A DNA stretch of 64,000 nt. Origin: Mycobacterium sp. Z3061 (GTDB lineage: Bacteria > Actinomycetota > Actinomycetes > Mycobacteriales > Mycobacteriaceae). Under the pieces are notes generated by a model. The model saw only the letters and a program-made list of their open reading frames with translations, did not search any database and was not told the DNA's origin. Shown piece after piece: positions 46,827 through 55,103 of the stretch. The translations under genes and the position numbers were made by a program. The stretch is from positions 3,782,001 through 3,846,000 of the forward strand of contig NZ_CP134062.1 of the NCBI RefSeq assembly GCF_031583025.1. Direction: 5' to 3'. Numbering within the stretch: the first letter of the stretch is position 1; every line of letters begins with the position of its first letter.

Positions 46827-48371
46827 CTAGAAGGGCGGCGGGTCTTCGGGTGAGGGTGTGCGCCGAGGCTGGGGGGCCTGGGCGGTCGTTTCGGGCGTGG
46901 CGAGTTCTGCGAGGTTGTGGGCACGTTCGGCGTTGATGCGGGTTTGGCGAGCTTGGGCGCGGGTGCGGGTGCGGGTAGGCATCATCAGAGTGCGGGATTG
47001 ACACTGCGGTGGTGTGGGGCCGGCCGGCAGAGCTACGTCGGGTCCGCTGAGGGTGGGATAGAGCAGTCGGCTGCCGGGGCGAGTGGTGTAGGTATGGCCG
47101 GTGGGCGCCGTCCAGATGATGGTGCCGTCAGGTAGTTGGCGGTCACGCCAGCCGCGGAGGCCGCCCCAGAATGTTTTGAGCAGGTGGTGTTTTCGACATA
47201 GGCAGCGCAGGTTGGCCCGGTGGGTGGGCCCGAACGGGTAGGCGATCGCGTGATCGATGTCGCAGAAGTCGGCGGGGCAATCGCATCCCGGGAAGCGGCA
47301 GGTCATGTCGCGGGCGCGGATGAAGCGGGCCAGCGCCGCGCTGGGCCGGTAACCCGGGGTGGGCTCGGGGCAGTAGTCGAGGTCGGCAGTGCGGGATCCA
47401 GCGGCGATGAGCGCGGCCAATTGGGCGGCGGGGATGGTGTGTCCGCCCAGGATCTGGGCAGGGGGCAGGCAGATCGCGGGCGGGTCGGGGTCGGGCATTT
47501 CGCGCAGCGGGTCGGCGGGGTCCACCCGCCGGGGTTCTTCCCCGTTGAGGCAGTTATCCAGGGGGGCGTTGACGGTGGCGGGCTCGGCGATCACGTAGAT
47601 AACCACCGCACTGGCACGAGCATCAGGGACCCGCGCGGCGCAGCCGGGGTCCGGGCATTGGCAGGCCAGGTGAGTCCCGCCGGCAGCCAGGGCACCCAGG
47701 GCGTCGGCGCGGCGCTGAGCCGTCGTCCGCGGATCTGCGTTACATACCCGGCGCGCCATCTCCGAAAGCCGGCGATCGAGCACCGCGGCATCGGTGCCCA
47801 GCAAAGTGCCCCACAACTGGGCGGTGCCCGAGCCGTCTTCGGCGGGGGTGATCACCACGTCGCGGGAACGTGCGCCGGCCCGGGCACGCCGCACCGCGGC
47901 GGGGTCGTAGCGCTCGATCAGGGCATCGATGGCGCGGGCGGTTTTGGGCTGCGACAGCGCCCCATAGCGAAGGGCGTCGTTGGCCAGCAGGGCGTCGACC
48001 ACCCGCATGACGGCGGGGTCTTGGATCAACTCGGTGTGCCAGATGATCGTGGCGACCAGCCGCAAACTCAGCCTGCCCTGGGCGAACAGAGCTGAAACCG
48101 CGGGAAGGCGCTGGCGCAGGGCCACCGCCTGATACATCTGATGCGACGCCAGGTTGTGGCTGATATTCAGCGCCGCCGCGACCTGAGCGGCGATGGCGTC
48201 CCAGTTGTCGCACGACCAGCGTCCGCGGTCGGTGGCGCCCACCGCGTGGCGAACGACCAGTTCGGCGATCGCGGAAAACCGGCGTGCTGCGGCCGTAGCC
48301 TCATCGCGGGTGGCCGCAGCCACGAACGCCACCACCGCGGCGTCGTCAGCCTGAGCCACATCGTCGAACAT
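46827..48371 (-). CDS. DUF222/HNH domain protein (13E12 repeat family)
   Basis: 514-residue actinobacterial protein with an N-terminal DUF222 region (about 1-300; FSAIAELVVRHAVG, HNLASHQMYQAVALRQRLPA) and a C-terminal HNH nuclease domain: DMTCRFPGCDCPADFCDIDHAIAYPFGPTHRANLRCLCRKHHLLKTF, carrying the Cys pairs and DH...H...H pattern of HNH. Present in many copies in mycobacteria as the 13E12 group; function is unknown and may relate to repeated-element nucleases. The HNH motif is complete. No flanking repeats or target-site duplications were seen. Confidence 0.92.
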   Translation of the reverse strand: MFDDVAQADDAAVVAFVAAATRDEATAAARRFSAIAELVVRHAVGATDRGRWSCDNWDAIAAQVAAALNISHNLASHQMYQAVALRQRLPAVSALFAQGRLSLRLVATIIWHTELIQDPAVMRVVDALLANDALRYGALSQPKTARAIDALIERYDPAAVRRARAGARSRDVVITPAEDGSGTAQLWGTLLGTDAAVLDRRLSEMARRVCNADPRTTAQRRADALGALAAGGTHLACQCPDPGCAARVPDARASAVVIYVIAEPATVNAPLDNCLNGEEPRRVDPADPLREMPDPDPPAICLPPAQILGGHTIPAAQLAALIAAGSRTADLDYCPEPTPGYRPSAALARFIRARDMTCRFPGCDCPADFCDIDHAIAYPFGPTHRANLRCLCRKHHLLKTFWGGLRGWRDRQLPDGTIIWTAPTGHTYTTRPGSRLLYPTLSGPDVALPAGPTPPQCQSRTLMMPTRTRTRAQARQTRINAERAHNLAELATPETTAQAPQPRRTPSPEDPPPF

Positions 48372-48494
48372 ACTTTCGAATCATAGTCGCCGGCACCGAC
48401 GCCCGCCGCACGGAAAGGCCGACCTGTGGACAAAGTATCAATTGTGGATGAAGGCAGCGTCCCTGACGCAAGACCTCAGCTCACAGCTGATGTA

Positions 48495-48713
48495 TTACTT
48501 TGACTCGCAGGCGATTCCGTCACCGTCACGGTCCAGCTTGGGCGCATATGCCGGGTCCCCCCGAGGAATGTTGTAACGCCCATCGGCGGCCGCCGCTTTG
48601 CAGTTCGCATAAGGCGGGTCCGCCTGGGCCGTGGGCGCGCCGACGGTCACGCCGAAGCCGGCCCCGAGCACACCCAGAGCGGCCACGGCGGCCGGGAAAA
48701 TGCGAGTCGTCAT
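48495..48713 (-). CDS. Excalibur calcium-binding domain secreted protein
   Basis: 72 residues from ATG 48713 (MTTRIFPAAVAALGVLGAGF). Signal peptide ends AQA|DPP. The mature part is a single Excalibur domain: PPYANCKAAAADGRYNIPRG, then Y-x-x-x-L-DRDGDGIACE, with the DxDxDGxxCE calcium loop intact. Two Cys likely form a disulphide. Such domains appear alone or attached to surface nucleases and hydrolases. Confidence 0.9.
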   Translation of the reverse strand: MTTRIFPAAVAALGVLGAGFGVTVGAPTAQADPPYANCKAAAADGRYNIPRGDPAYAPKLDRDGDGIACESK

Positions 48714-48814
48714 CGAAAAAAGCACCTCCTCTGTGCGCGAGGAAGATTAACGACGGCGCCGAGAGCTACGGGCAGGATTGCGTGAAGTCTTCGTTTACTG
48801 ACACAGTTTTCGGC

Positions 48815-49081
48815 TCACGCCTCACCGTCGCGGAACGTCGCGACCGCATCGATCACCCCGGAAATCTGGCCCTCGCTGAGTTTTTCGCCATCGAAGACGT
48901 GGTTCAGCAGAACCTTCAGGTCGAGCATCTGCTGCAGGTACACCAGGCATGGCGGGCAGTCTTCAAGGTGTTTGGCCACGATCGCTCCCCACTGCCCTGG
49001 GTCGGAATCGACGAGTTCGTCCACCAGCCGGACGAACTCGACACAGTCGATGGCGGGAACGGCGTTGTCGTAGACGGTCAT
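48815..49081 (-). CDS. Zinc-binding anti-sigma factor
   Basis: 88-residue ZAS-type anti-sigma factor with HxxxCxxC zinc motif HLEDCPPC (about residues 38-45) and an upstream Cys (IDCVEF). ATG 49081 overlaps the sigma factor stop by 4 bp (ATGA), the usual sigma/anti-sigma arrangement. No membrane helix, so it is soluble; thiol oxidation of the zinc site would release the sigma factor (family-based inference). Confidence 0.88.
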   Translation of the reverse strand: MTVYDNAVPAIDCVEFVRLVDELVDSDPGQWGAIVAKHLEDCPPCLVYLQQMLDLKVLLNHVFDGEKLSEGQISGVIDAVATFRDGEA

Positions 49082-49698
49082 TGTCGATACCGCCTTTCCA
49101 ATTGATTTCGCAGGTTTCCCCGGGCGCGGTACAACAACGCCCGCTGTGCGTCCGGGGAGAGTTCCAGAACCTCCGAGGCTTCTTCCGAAGACATGCCGAT
49201 GAGATCGCGCAGGATGATCAGTTGTCGCTGCCGTGCCGGTAGCGCGTCCAGTGCGGCGCGCACGTAGCCCACCAATTCGCTTGCCACGGTGTGGTCTTCC
49301 GGGAGGAATCGCTGCGACGGCGGCACACTCCAGTGCCCGGCATCCGGGTGGCCGGGCGGATGCATCCGTCCTGCCAGCGGGTCGGCGTCCCCGGTGGACA
49401 ACACTTCGTGTTCGCGAATCCGCGACTCGCGGCTCCGGTGGCGCGAGGCGGTGTTCTTGACGATCCCGAACAGCCAGGTCGCCACCGAGGATCGACCCTC
49501 GAAGGCCGCGGAGGACTTGAGCACCTGTACCCACGCCTCCTGTACTGCCTCCTCGGCCAGCGCCGGTGAATTCACCATCGTGCGAGCGAAATTCACCATC
49601 GGCCGGTGGTAGTCGCGAACCAGCGCGGCCAACGGAACCCCACCAACCAGGCGCTCGGGCTCCGCACCCTCGAACGACGCCAATGGCGTCAAGCGCAT
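49078..49698 (-). CDS. ECF RNA polymerase sigma factor
   Basis: ECF-family sigma factor, 206 residues from ATG 49698 (MRLTPLASFEGAEPERLVGG). Region 2: LVRDYHRPMVNFARTMVNSPALAEEAVQEAWVQVLKSSAAFEGRSSVATWLFGIVKNTASRHRSRE. Region 4: ALDALPARQRQLIILRDLIGMSSEEASEVLELSPDAQRALLYRARGNLRNQL. A Pro/Gly-rich linker separates them. Paired with the following anti-sigma gene; its start overlaps the upstream acyl-CoA dehydrogenase-like gene by 10 bp. Not confidently assignable to a named M. tuberculosis sigma factor. Confidence 0.92.
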   Translation of the reverse strand: MRLTPLASFEGAEPERLVGGVPLAALVRDYHRPMVNFARTMVNSPALAEEAVQEAWVQVLKSSAAFEGRSSVATWLFGIVKNTASRHRSRESRIREHEVLSTGDADPLAGRMHPPGHPDAGHWSVPPSQRFLPEDHTVASELVGYVRAALDALPARQRQLIILRDLIGMSSEEASEVLELSPDAQRALLYRARGNLRNQLERRYRQ

Positions 49699-50756
49699 CC
49701 GCCTAATTCCCAACGCAATTGGGCTTCCGACGGCGACTGCACCGGGATGAACGCCGCCTCACGGTAGCGACGGCTGGCTGGCGTCCTGCTCGCGTATCCC
49801 TTGCCGCCGGCAGTGCGAACTTCCAATGCGGCGCTGGCGCTGGCGATCTCGGCCGCAGTCAGCCGCAGCGACAGCAACTCCTTCTTACCGGGCGGTTGCT
49901 GTCCCCCGACCGCGCCGGCCAGACGCGCCAACGTGGTTTGCGCCCAGACCAGCCTCTCCGCGATGTCGTCGACCTCAGCAGCGAAAACCGAGTTCACACC
50001 GGAGAGTCCGGTCCTGGCCTGCTTCACAGTCGTCTCGGCCAGGCCGACGCACATGGCCGATTGCAACACAAGGAAAGTGGGCCGGACCGCACCGAGAAAG
50101 CCTTCGAAGTCGGTGGACAACACCTGCCCGTCGGGGACGAAAACGTCCTTCAATTCCAAATAGGACGAAGCCGTGCTGTCCATCGCCAACAATTTGAAGT
50201 GATCACCCACCGTGATCCCGGGGCTACTCAAGGGCAGTGCCACGATCACCTTCGCGCCGTCTTCGGTAGCGGCCGCAGTGACCAGCAACGAATCGTCGTA
50301 CAGGTTGGATGCCCAGCGGATCGGACCGCCGATCTTGTAGCCGCCCGGTGCCGGGGAAGCGGTCAATTCCAATTGACCGCAACCGGCCAACGTTTTGAAG
50401 GCGGCCGCCATCCCGGTCACCCCCAACGACGTCCCGGCCGCTAGCGGGTCCGCCGCTGCGAGACTGAAAGGTGTTGCGGCAGTAAGCAGATACTCCAAAG
50501 CCATACGATTCGCCCAGACCGCGAAGCCGGTGCTCATGCACTCCCCGGAAATCAGCCTGATCACGTCAGCCATCTCGGCGAGCCGGCCGTCTGCATTGCC
50601 GGGGGCACCGACACCCAACAAACCCGCGGCCCCCAGACCGGGAAAGCTGCGGCGGGCCGTGGCCTCGCCGCGGTCCAGGGCACCGGCGTGGGCACGAATA
50701 TCTGTTATCAGCTCCGAATCGAGCAAGCCGATCACGGCATCGGTCGTCGTGGTCAT
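49689..50756 (-). CDS. Acyl-CoA dehydrogenase-like flavoprotein
   Basis: 355 residues with acyl-CoA dehydrogenase features: N-terminal helical part (MTTTTDAVIGLLDSELITDIR), middle beta domain (KIGGPIRWASNLYDDSLLVTAA, PDGQVLSTDFEG), and C-terminal four-helix bundle ending in ASRTPASRRYREAAFIPVQSPSEAQLRWELG. It is shorter than classic ACADs and lacks an obvious catalytic Glu at the usual site, resembling the group linked to sulphur-compound desulphurisation. Between OsmC (10-bp gap) and the ECF sigma factor (10-bp overlap), so likely one transcript. Confidence 0.82.
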   Translation of the reverse strand: MTTTTDAVIGLLDSELITDIRAHAGALDRGEATARRSFPGLGAAGLLGVGAPGNADGRLAEMADVIRLISGECMSTGFAVWANRMALEYLLTAATPFSLAAADPLAAGTSLGVTGMAAAFKTLAGCGQLELTASPAPGGYKIGGPIRWASNLYDDSLLVTAAATEDGAKVIVALPLSSPGITVGDHFKLLAMDSTASSYLELKDVFVPDGQVLSTDFEGFLGAVRPTFLVLQSAMCVGLAETTVKQARTGLSGVNSVFAAEVDDIAERLVWAQTTLARLAGAVGGQQPPGKKELLSLRLTAAEIASASAALEVRTAGGKGYASRTPASRRYREAAFIPVQSPSEAQLRWELGGCA

Positions 50757-50766
50757 CCTGTCCTGC

Positions 50767-51291
50767 CTAGCCGATCGACAGTGCGGAGTCGACAGTTACA
50801 GGACGCGTGAATGTATTAACCACCGGCGACCATGCGACAGCGTTGTCGTGGATTTCTTTCAGCGTCGCGTCGTCGGCGTCACCGGCCAGAGCCACCTTGC
50901 ACCGCACAGCGGTGAAACCGAGGACCTTTCCGTCCGGGGTGTCGCCCACGCCCCACACCGCCGAGATGTCGATGTCGCCTTCCATCTCGACCTCGATCTT
51001 CGTCAGGGTCACGCCGCGATGGGTGGCGTTGGCCAGCAAGCCGACCGAGATGCACGATCCCAGGGCGGCCAGGCAGGTCTCCGAAGGGTTGGGCGCCGAG
51101 TCGTCACCCAGCAGCGCCGGCGGCTCGCCGACCAGCATCGGGGCAAGATCGCGCACATAGGTCATGTTGCGGAAGCCGGACTCACACACGGTCTTGGCCT
51201 TGAGGGTCTTCTTGCCGGTGGCGGGGTCGGCCTTGGCGTTACAAGACAGCCGGTCCAGCCCCTGAGCGTCGATGACGAGCGCGTCGGTCAT
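50767..51291 (-). CDS. OsmC family peroxiredoxin-like protein
   Basis: OsmC/Ohr superfamily protein, 174 residues from ATG 51291 with an upstream AGGAAG site. The active-site Cys motif is SETCLAALGSCISVGLLANA, and SCNAKADPATGKKT with ESGFRN precede it; a second conserved Cys lies in FTAVRCKVAL. Such proteins remove organic or inorganic peroxides. First gene of the four-gene osmC - acyl-CoA dehydrogenase-like - sigma - anti-sigma run. A GTGAC-N4-GTCAC palindrome (51358-51371) lies upstream. Confidence 0.9.
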   Translation of the reverse strand: MTDALVIDAQGLDRLSCNAKADPATGKKTLKAKTVCESGFRNMTYVRDLAPMLVGEPPALLGDDSAPNPSETCLAALGSCISVGLLANATHRGVTLTKIEVEMEGDIDISAVWGVGDTPDGKVLGFTAVRCKVALAGDADDATLKEIHDNAVAWSPVVNTFTRPVTVDSALSIG

Positions 51292-51363
51292 GCACTTCCT
51301 CCATTTCTCCGAAGATTCGGTCAAGGAGTTAGTGCGACTGCGCCGACAAACGTGACGGTGACC

Positions 51364-52200
51364 TCAGTCACACGGTTGAGTGACGAAGTCGATCAGTTCC
51401 TCCACTCTGCCGATCAGCGCGGGTTCCAGGTCGTTCCAGTCGCGTACCTTCGACCGGATCCGGCGCCACGCCGTGGCGATGTCGGTCTGGTTGGCGTGCG
51501 GCCAGCCAAGAGCAGCGCAGATGCCGTGCTTCCATTCGACCTGCCGGGGGACCGTCGGCCAGGCTTGCAGGCCGAGTCGCTGCGGCTTGACCGCCTGCCA
51601 GATGTCGACGTAGGGATGCCCGACGACCAGGGTGTCCGCTCCCCCAGGTCCCTGTCGCACCGCTGCGGCGATGCGCGATTCTTTCGATCCGGGCACCAGG
51701 TGGTCGACCAACACCCCGAGCCGGCATCCCGGTCCGGGCCGGAACTCGGCGACGATCCCTACCAGATCGTCGACGCCGCCCAGATGCTCGACCACGACGC
51801 CCTCGATCTTCAGGTCGTCGCCCCAGACCTGGGCGATCAGCTCGGCGTCGTGGCGGCCTTCCACATAGATCCGCCCGGCGCGGGCGACCCTGGCCCGGGC
51901 GCCGGGCACGGCGACCGATCCCGACGCCGTGCGTGCCGGGGCAGCAGGCCCCGATCGGCGCGGTGGGGTGAGGATCACCGGCTGACCGTCGATCAGATAG
52001 CCGGGTCCCAACGGGAACGGACGGGTCTTGCCGTGCCGGTCCTCCAGCTCGACGCGCCCATATTCGACCCGGACCACCGCGCCCACGTAACCGGTCTGCG
52101 CGTCCTCGACGACCATCCCCAGCTCTACCGGGTGCTCTACCGAACGAGGCTTGCGCCGCCCGCCGCCGGCCAGGACATCGGTTCCATAGCGATCAACCAC
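51364..52200 (-). CDS. DUF3097 protein
   Basis: 278-residue actinobacterial DUF3097 protein. Recognisable blocks are YGTDVLAGGGRRKPRSVEHP, VVEDAQTGYVGAVVRVEYGRVELEDRHGKTRPFPLGPGYLIDG, RIYVEGRHDAELIAQVWGDDLKIEGVVVEHLGG and VLVDHLVPGSKESRIA, followed by HPYVDIWQAVKPQRLGLQAWP. No membrane helices. The family is conserved in mycobacteria but has no known role. Confidence 0.9.
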   Translation of the reverse strand: MVDRYGTDVLAGGGRRKPRSVEHPVELGMVVEDAQTGYVGAVVRVEYGRVELEDRHGKTRPFPLGPGYLIDGQPVILTPPRRSGPAAPARTASGSVAVPGARARVARAGRIYVEGRHDAELIAQVWGDDLKIEGVVVEHLGGVDDLVGIVAEFRPGPGCRLGVLVDHLVPGSKESRIAAAVRQGPGGADTLVVGHPYVDIWQAVKPQRLGLQAWPTVPRQVEWKHGICAALGWPHANQTDIATAWRRIRSKVRDWNDLEPALIGRVEELIDFVTQPCD

Positions 52201-52275
52201 CCGGCCATACTAGGGAGCCGGCACCCGGATCAGCTACGCGGCGCGCCGCTGACAACGCGCGAAACTGGTTGTCCA

Positions 52276-53349
52276 TCAGGATATTCGGTGGCCATCGACA
52301 CTGAAGAAATGCAGGTGCCCAGGCTGCGGATGCAGGTGCACCCGGCTGCCCTTCCCGGGCGGGTCCTGACCGCCGGTCCGGGCGATGATGGGCTTGCTGA
52401 TCACCGTGTCGGCCCCGGTGATCCGGCCGTACAGGTAGGCGTCGGCGCCCAACTCCTCGACGACGTCGACCTCCATCTCGACGCCGACGCCGCCGCCCAG
52501 TTCGAAGTGTTCGGGGCGGACTCCGACGACGATTTCCGCAGCCGTACCGGCGATCTCACGTGGCACCGGGATATCCCAATCGCCCAGCGAGACAGCGGAA
52601 TCGACGACTGGAAGGGTGAACAGGTTCATGGCCGGCGATCCGATGAATCCCGCGACGAACACGTTGCCGGGGTTGCGGTAGAGCTCCCGTGGCGTCGCAC
52701 ACTGTTGCAGCAGTCCGTCGCGCAGCACCGCGACACGGTCCCCCATGGTCATCGCCTCGACCTGATCGTGGGTGACGTAGACCGTGGTGGTGCCCAGTTG
52801 GCGCTGCAGTGCCGCTATCTGGTTGCGGGTCTGCACGCGCAGTTTGGCATCCAGGTTGGACAGGGGTTCGTCCATCAGGAAGACCTGCGGGCGACGCACG
52901 ATCGCCCGACCCATCGCCACCCGCTGTCGTTGCCCACCGGAGAGATCTTTGGGCTTGCGTTCGAGGTACTGCTCCAGATCGAGCATGCGCGCCGCCGCCA
53001 ACACCCGTTCGCGGATATCGGTTTTCGGTGTCTTGGCCACTTTCAGCGCGAAGCCCATGTTCTGCGCCACCGTCATGTGCGGGTACAGGGCATAGTTCTG
53101 GAAGACCATCGCGACGTCGCGATCCTTGGGATCGAGGTTGGTGACATCGCGATCGCCGATCCGGATGCGCCCGGAGTCCAGCGTTTCCAAACCCGCCAGC
53201 ATCCGCAGCGACGTCGTCTTGCCGCACCCGGACGGCCCTACCAGGACCATGAACTCGCCGTCGCCGACCACGAGATCCAGGCTGTCCAGGGCGGCCCGGT
53301 CGCTGCCCGCGTAGCGCCGGGTCGCCCGCTCGAAACTCACCGAAGCCAT
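52276..53349 (-). CDS. Sugar-type ABC transporter ATP-binding protein (MalK/UgpC group)
   Basis: 357-residue ABC ATPase. Walker A GPSGCGKTTSLRML, Q-loop MVFQNYALYPHMTV, signature LSGGQRQRVAMGRAIV, Walker B VFLMDEPLSNLDAKL and H-loop YVTHDQVEAM are all intact, with a C-terminal TOBE-type regulatory domain (VGVRPEHFEL). Its length (357) and the gene order SBP-permease-permease-ATPase match, as I recall, Rv2041c-Rv2038c of M. tuberculosis. Powers uptake of a carbohydrate or polyol. 4 bp after the second permease. Confidence 0.94.
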   Translation of the reverse strand: MASVSFERATRRYAGSDRAALDSLDLVVGDGEFMVLVGPSGCGKTTSLRMLAGLETLDSGRIRIGDRDVTNLDPKDRDVAMVFQNYALYPHMTVAQNMGFALKVAKTPKTDIRERVLAAARMLDLEQYLERKPKDLSGGQRQRVAMGRAIVRRPQVFLMDEPLSNLDAKLRVQTRNQIAALQRQLGTTTVYVTHDQVEAMTMGDRVAVLRDGLLQQCATPRELYRNPGNVFVAGFIGSPAMNLFTLPVVDSAVSLGDWDIPVPREIAGTAAEIVVGVRPEHFELGGGVGVEMEVDVVEELGADAYLYGRITGADTVISKPIIARTGGQDPPGKGSRVHLHPQPGHLHFFSVDGHRIS

Positions 53350-53353
53350 TGCG

Positions 53354-54184
53354 CTAACCGCCCATCCCCGTCACGGCGATGCCGCGGACAAAGGACCGCT
53401 GGGCGAAGGCATAGATGATGACCAGCGGCAGCAGGATCAGGATCGAGGTCGCCATCAGCACAGGCCAGCGGGCGACGTACTCGCCGCGCAACCGGACCAG
53501 ACCCAGCGTCAGGGTGGCCAGGCTGTTGCGCTGGATCATCAACAGCGGCCACAGGAAATCGTTCCACACGCTGACCCAGGTCAGCACGGCGAGCACCATC
53601 ACCGCTGGCCTGGCGTGCGGCAGCAGAATGCGCCAGTAGATCTGCCAAGGCGAGCATCCGTCGAGAATCGCCGCCTCCTCGAGATCGGTCGGCAGGGTGC
53701 GGAAGAACTGCCGCATCAGGTAGGTGCCGAACGCGCTGCCGAACAAACCCGGCACGATCATAGCCCAGGGCGTATCCACCCATCCCACGGTCCGCATCAC
53801 GATGAACTGCGGGATCACCGTCACCGTCAGGGGCACCATCAAGGTGCCCAGATACAACAGGAACAAAGTATCGCGGCCACGAAAATCCAAGCGCGCGAAC
53901 GCATATCCGGCCAGAGAGCAGAACATCACCTGGCCGGCCGTGACGCATCCGGCATACAGCACGGTGTTGAAGAACATCCGCCAGAACGGCATGAGGTCGA
54001 ACACGGTGGTGTAGTTGGACCATCGGGGATTCGACGGCAACAACCGCGGTTCGCTGATCTCGCCCTCCTTCTTCAGCGATCCGGAGATCGCCCACAGGAT
54101 GGGGAACAACGCGCACCAGGCGACGAAGACCAGCGCCGCGTAGGACGCGGCGGCGCGGAAGACGGCGCGCTTAGCCGAGACCAC
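53354..54184 (-). CDS. ABC transporter permease (sugar-type)
   Basis: 276-residue inner-membrane permease with six helices (AASYAALVFVAWCALFPILW first). The EAA loop is EEAAILDGCSPWQIYWRILLPHARPA. GTG start 54184 overlaps the upstream permease by 14 bp. Second of the two permeases in the importer. Confidence 0.92.
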   Translation of the reverse strand: MVSAKRAVFRAAASYAALVFVAWCALFPILWAISGSLKKEGEISEPRLLPSNPRWSNYTTVFDLMPFWRMFFNTVLYAGCVTAGQVMFCSLAGYAFARLDFRGRDTLFLLYLGTLMVPLTVTVIPQFIVMRTVGWVDTPWAMIVPGLFGSAFGTYLMRQFFRTLPTDLEEAAILDGCSPWQIYWRILLPHARPAVMVLAVLTWVSVWNDFLWPLLMIQRNSLATLTLGLVRLRGEYVARWPVLMATSILILLPLVIIYAFAQRSFVRGIAVTGMGG

Positions 54185-55103
54185 GGGAGGACTCCCAGGT
54201 ACGGCGGCGGGTGATACGTAGCTGCAGCACCGTCAGCACCAGCAGAATGGCGAACATCACCCACGCCAGCGCGGAGGCATAACCGAATTCCAGGAACGAG
54301 AAGGCGTGCTGAAACAGCATGATGCCCAATACGTAGGTGCCGGTTTCAGGTCCGCCGTTGGCGCCGGTCAGCACGTAGACGAGGTCGAAAGACTGGAACG
54401 CGTGGATGATCGAGATGACCACCACGAACGACATCGCACTACGGACCAGCGGCACCGTGATGGACATGAACTGCCGGATCTCGCCCGCACCGTCGATTCG
54501 GGCGGCCTCGTACACCGTTTCCGGGATGCCCTGCATCGCCGCCAGCAGGATCACCGTGGCGAACGGGACGCTGCGCCACACGCTGACCATGCACAACGAC
54601 ACCATGGCCCAATGGGGTTCGACCAGCCACGGTATCGGGCCGATTCCGACCCAGCCGAGCATGATGTTGAGCAACCCGTTGTCGGTGTTGAACACGAATT
54701 GCCACACCACCGCCATCACGACCGACGAAATCGCCAGCGGCAGGAACACGATCGTCCTGAAGACGCCGATCCCCTTCACTTTCCGGTTGAGCACACCGGC
54801 TACGCCGAGGCTGATCAACACGGTGGGCAGCACGGTTCCGACCGTGTAGATCACCGTGTTGCGCATGGCGATCAGAAACAGCGGGTCGGAGGTGAACAGC
54901 TGATTGAAATTGGCCAGACCGACGAACTTGGCCGGGGTGAACACGTCCCATTTCTGCACGCTCATGTAGAGCGAAAAGCCCAGCGGGAACAGCATGAACA
55001 GCAATACCGCGGCCAGGTTCGGTGCGACGAAAAGCCTTCCGGCCCAGGCTCGTCGGCGCCACGGGCGGGTCGGGGACGGGGCGGGTGCGGATACTGCGCT
55101 CAT
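54171..55103 (-). CDS. ABC transporter permease (sugar-type)
   Basis: 310-residue permease with about six helices, including the N-terminal helix NLAAVLLFMLFPLGFSLYMS after a basic cytoplasmic tail. The EAA motif YEAARIDGAGEIRQFMSITV is present. Start overlaps the binding-protein stop by 4 bp. Forms the translocation channel with the downstream permease. Confidence 0.92.
   Translation of the reverse strand: MSAVSAPAPSPTRPWRRRAWAGRLFVAPNLAAVLLFMLFPLGFSLYMSVQKWDVFTPAKFVGLANFNQLFTSDPLFLIAMRNTVIYTVGTVLPTVLISLGVAGVLNRKVKGIGVFRTIVFLPLAISSVVMAVVWQFVFNTDNGLLNIMLGWVGIGPIPWLVEPHWAMVSLCMVSVWRSVPFATVILLAAMQGIPETVYEAARIDGAGEIRQFMSITVPLVRSAMSFVVVISIIHAFQSFDLVYVLTGANGGPETGTYVLGIMLFQHAFSFLEFGYASALAWVMFAILLVLTVLQLRITRRRTWESSRGLG

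Noticed and set aside
46827..48371. Mobile element or intein at the DUF222/HNH gene
   Set aside because: No terminal repeats, target-site duplication or transposase; these genes are ordinary in mycobacteria.
50395..53418. 1,007-codon plus-strand frame
   Set aside because: Runs opposite OsmC, DUF3097 and the ABC ATPase, all of which have clear motifs.
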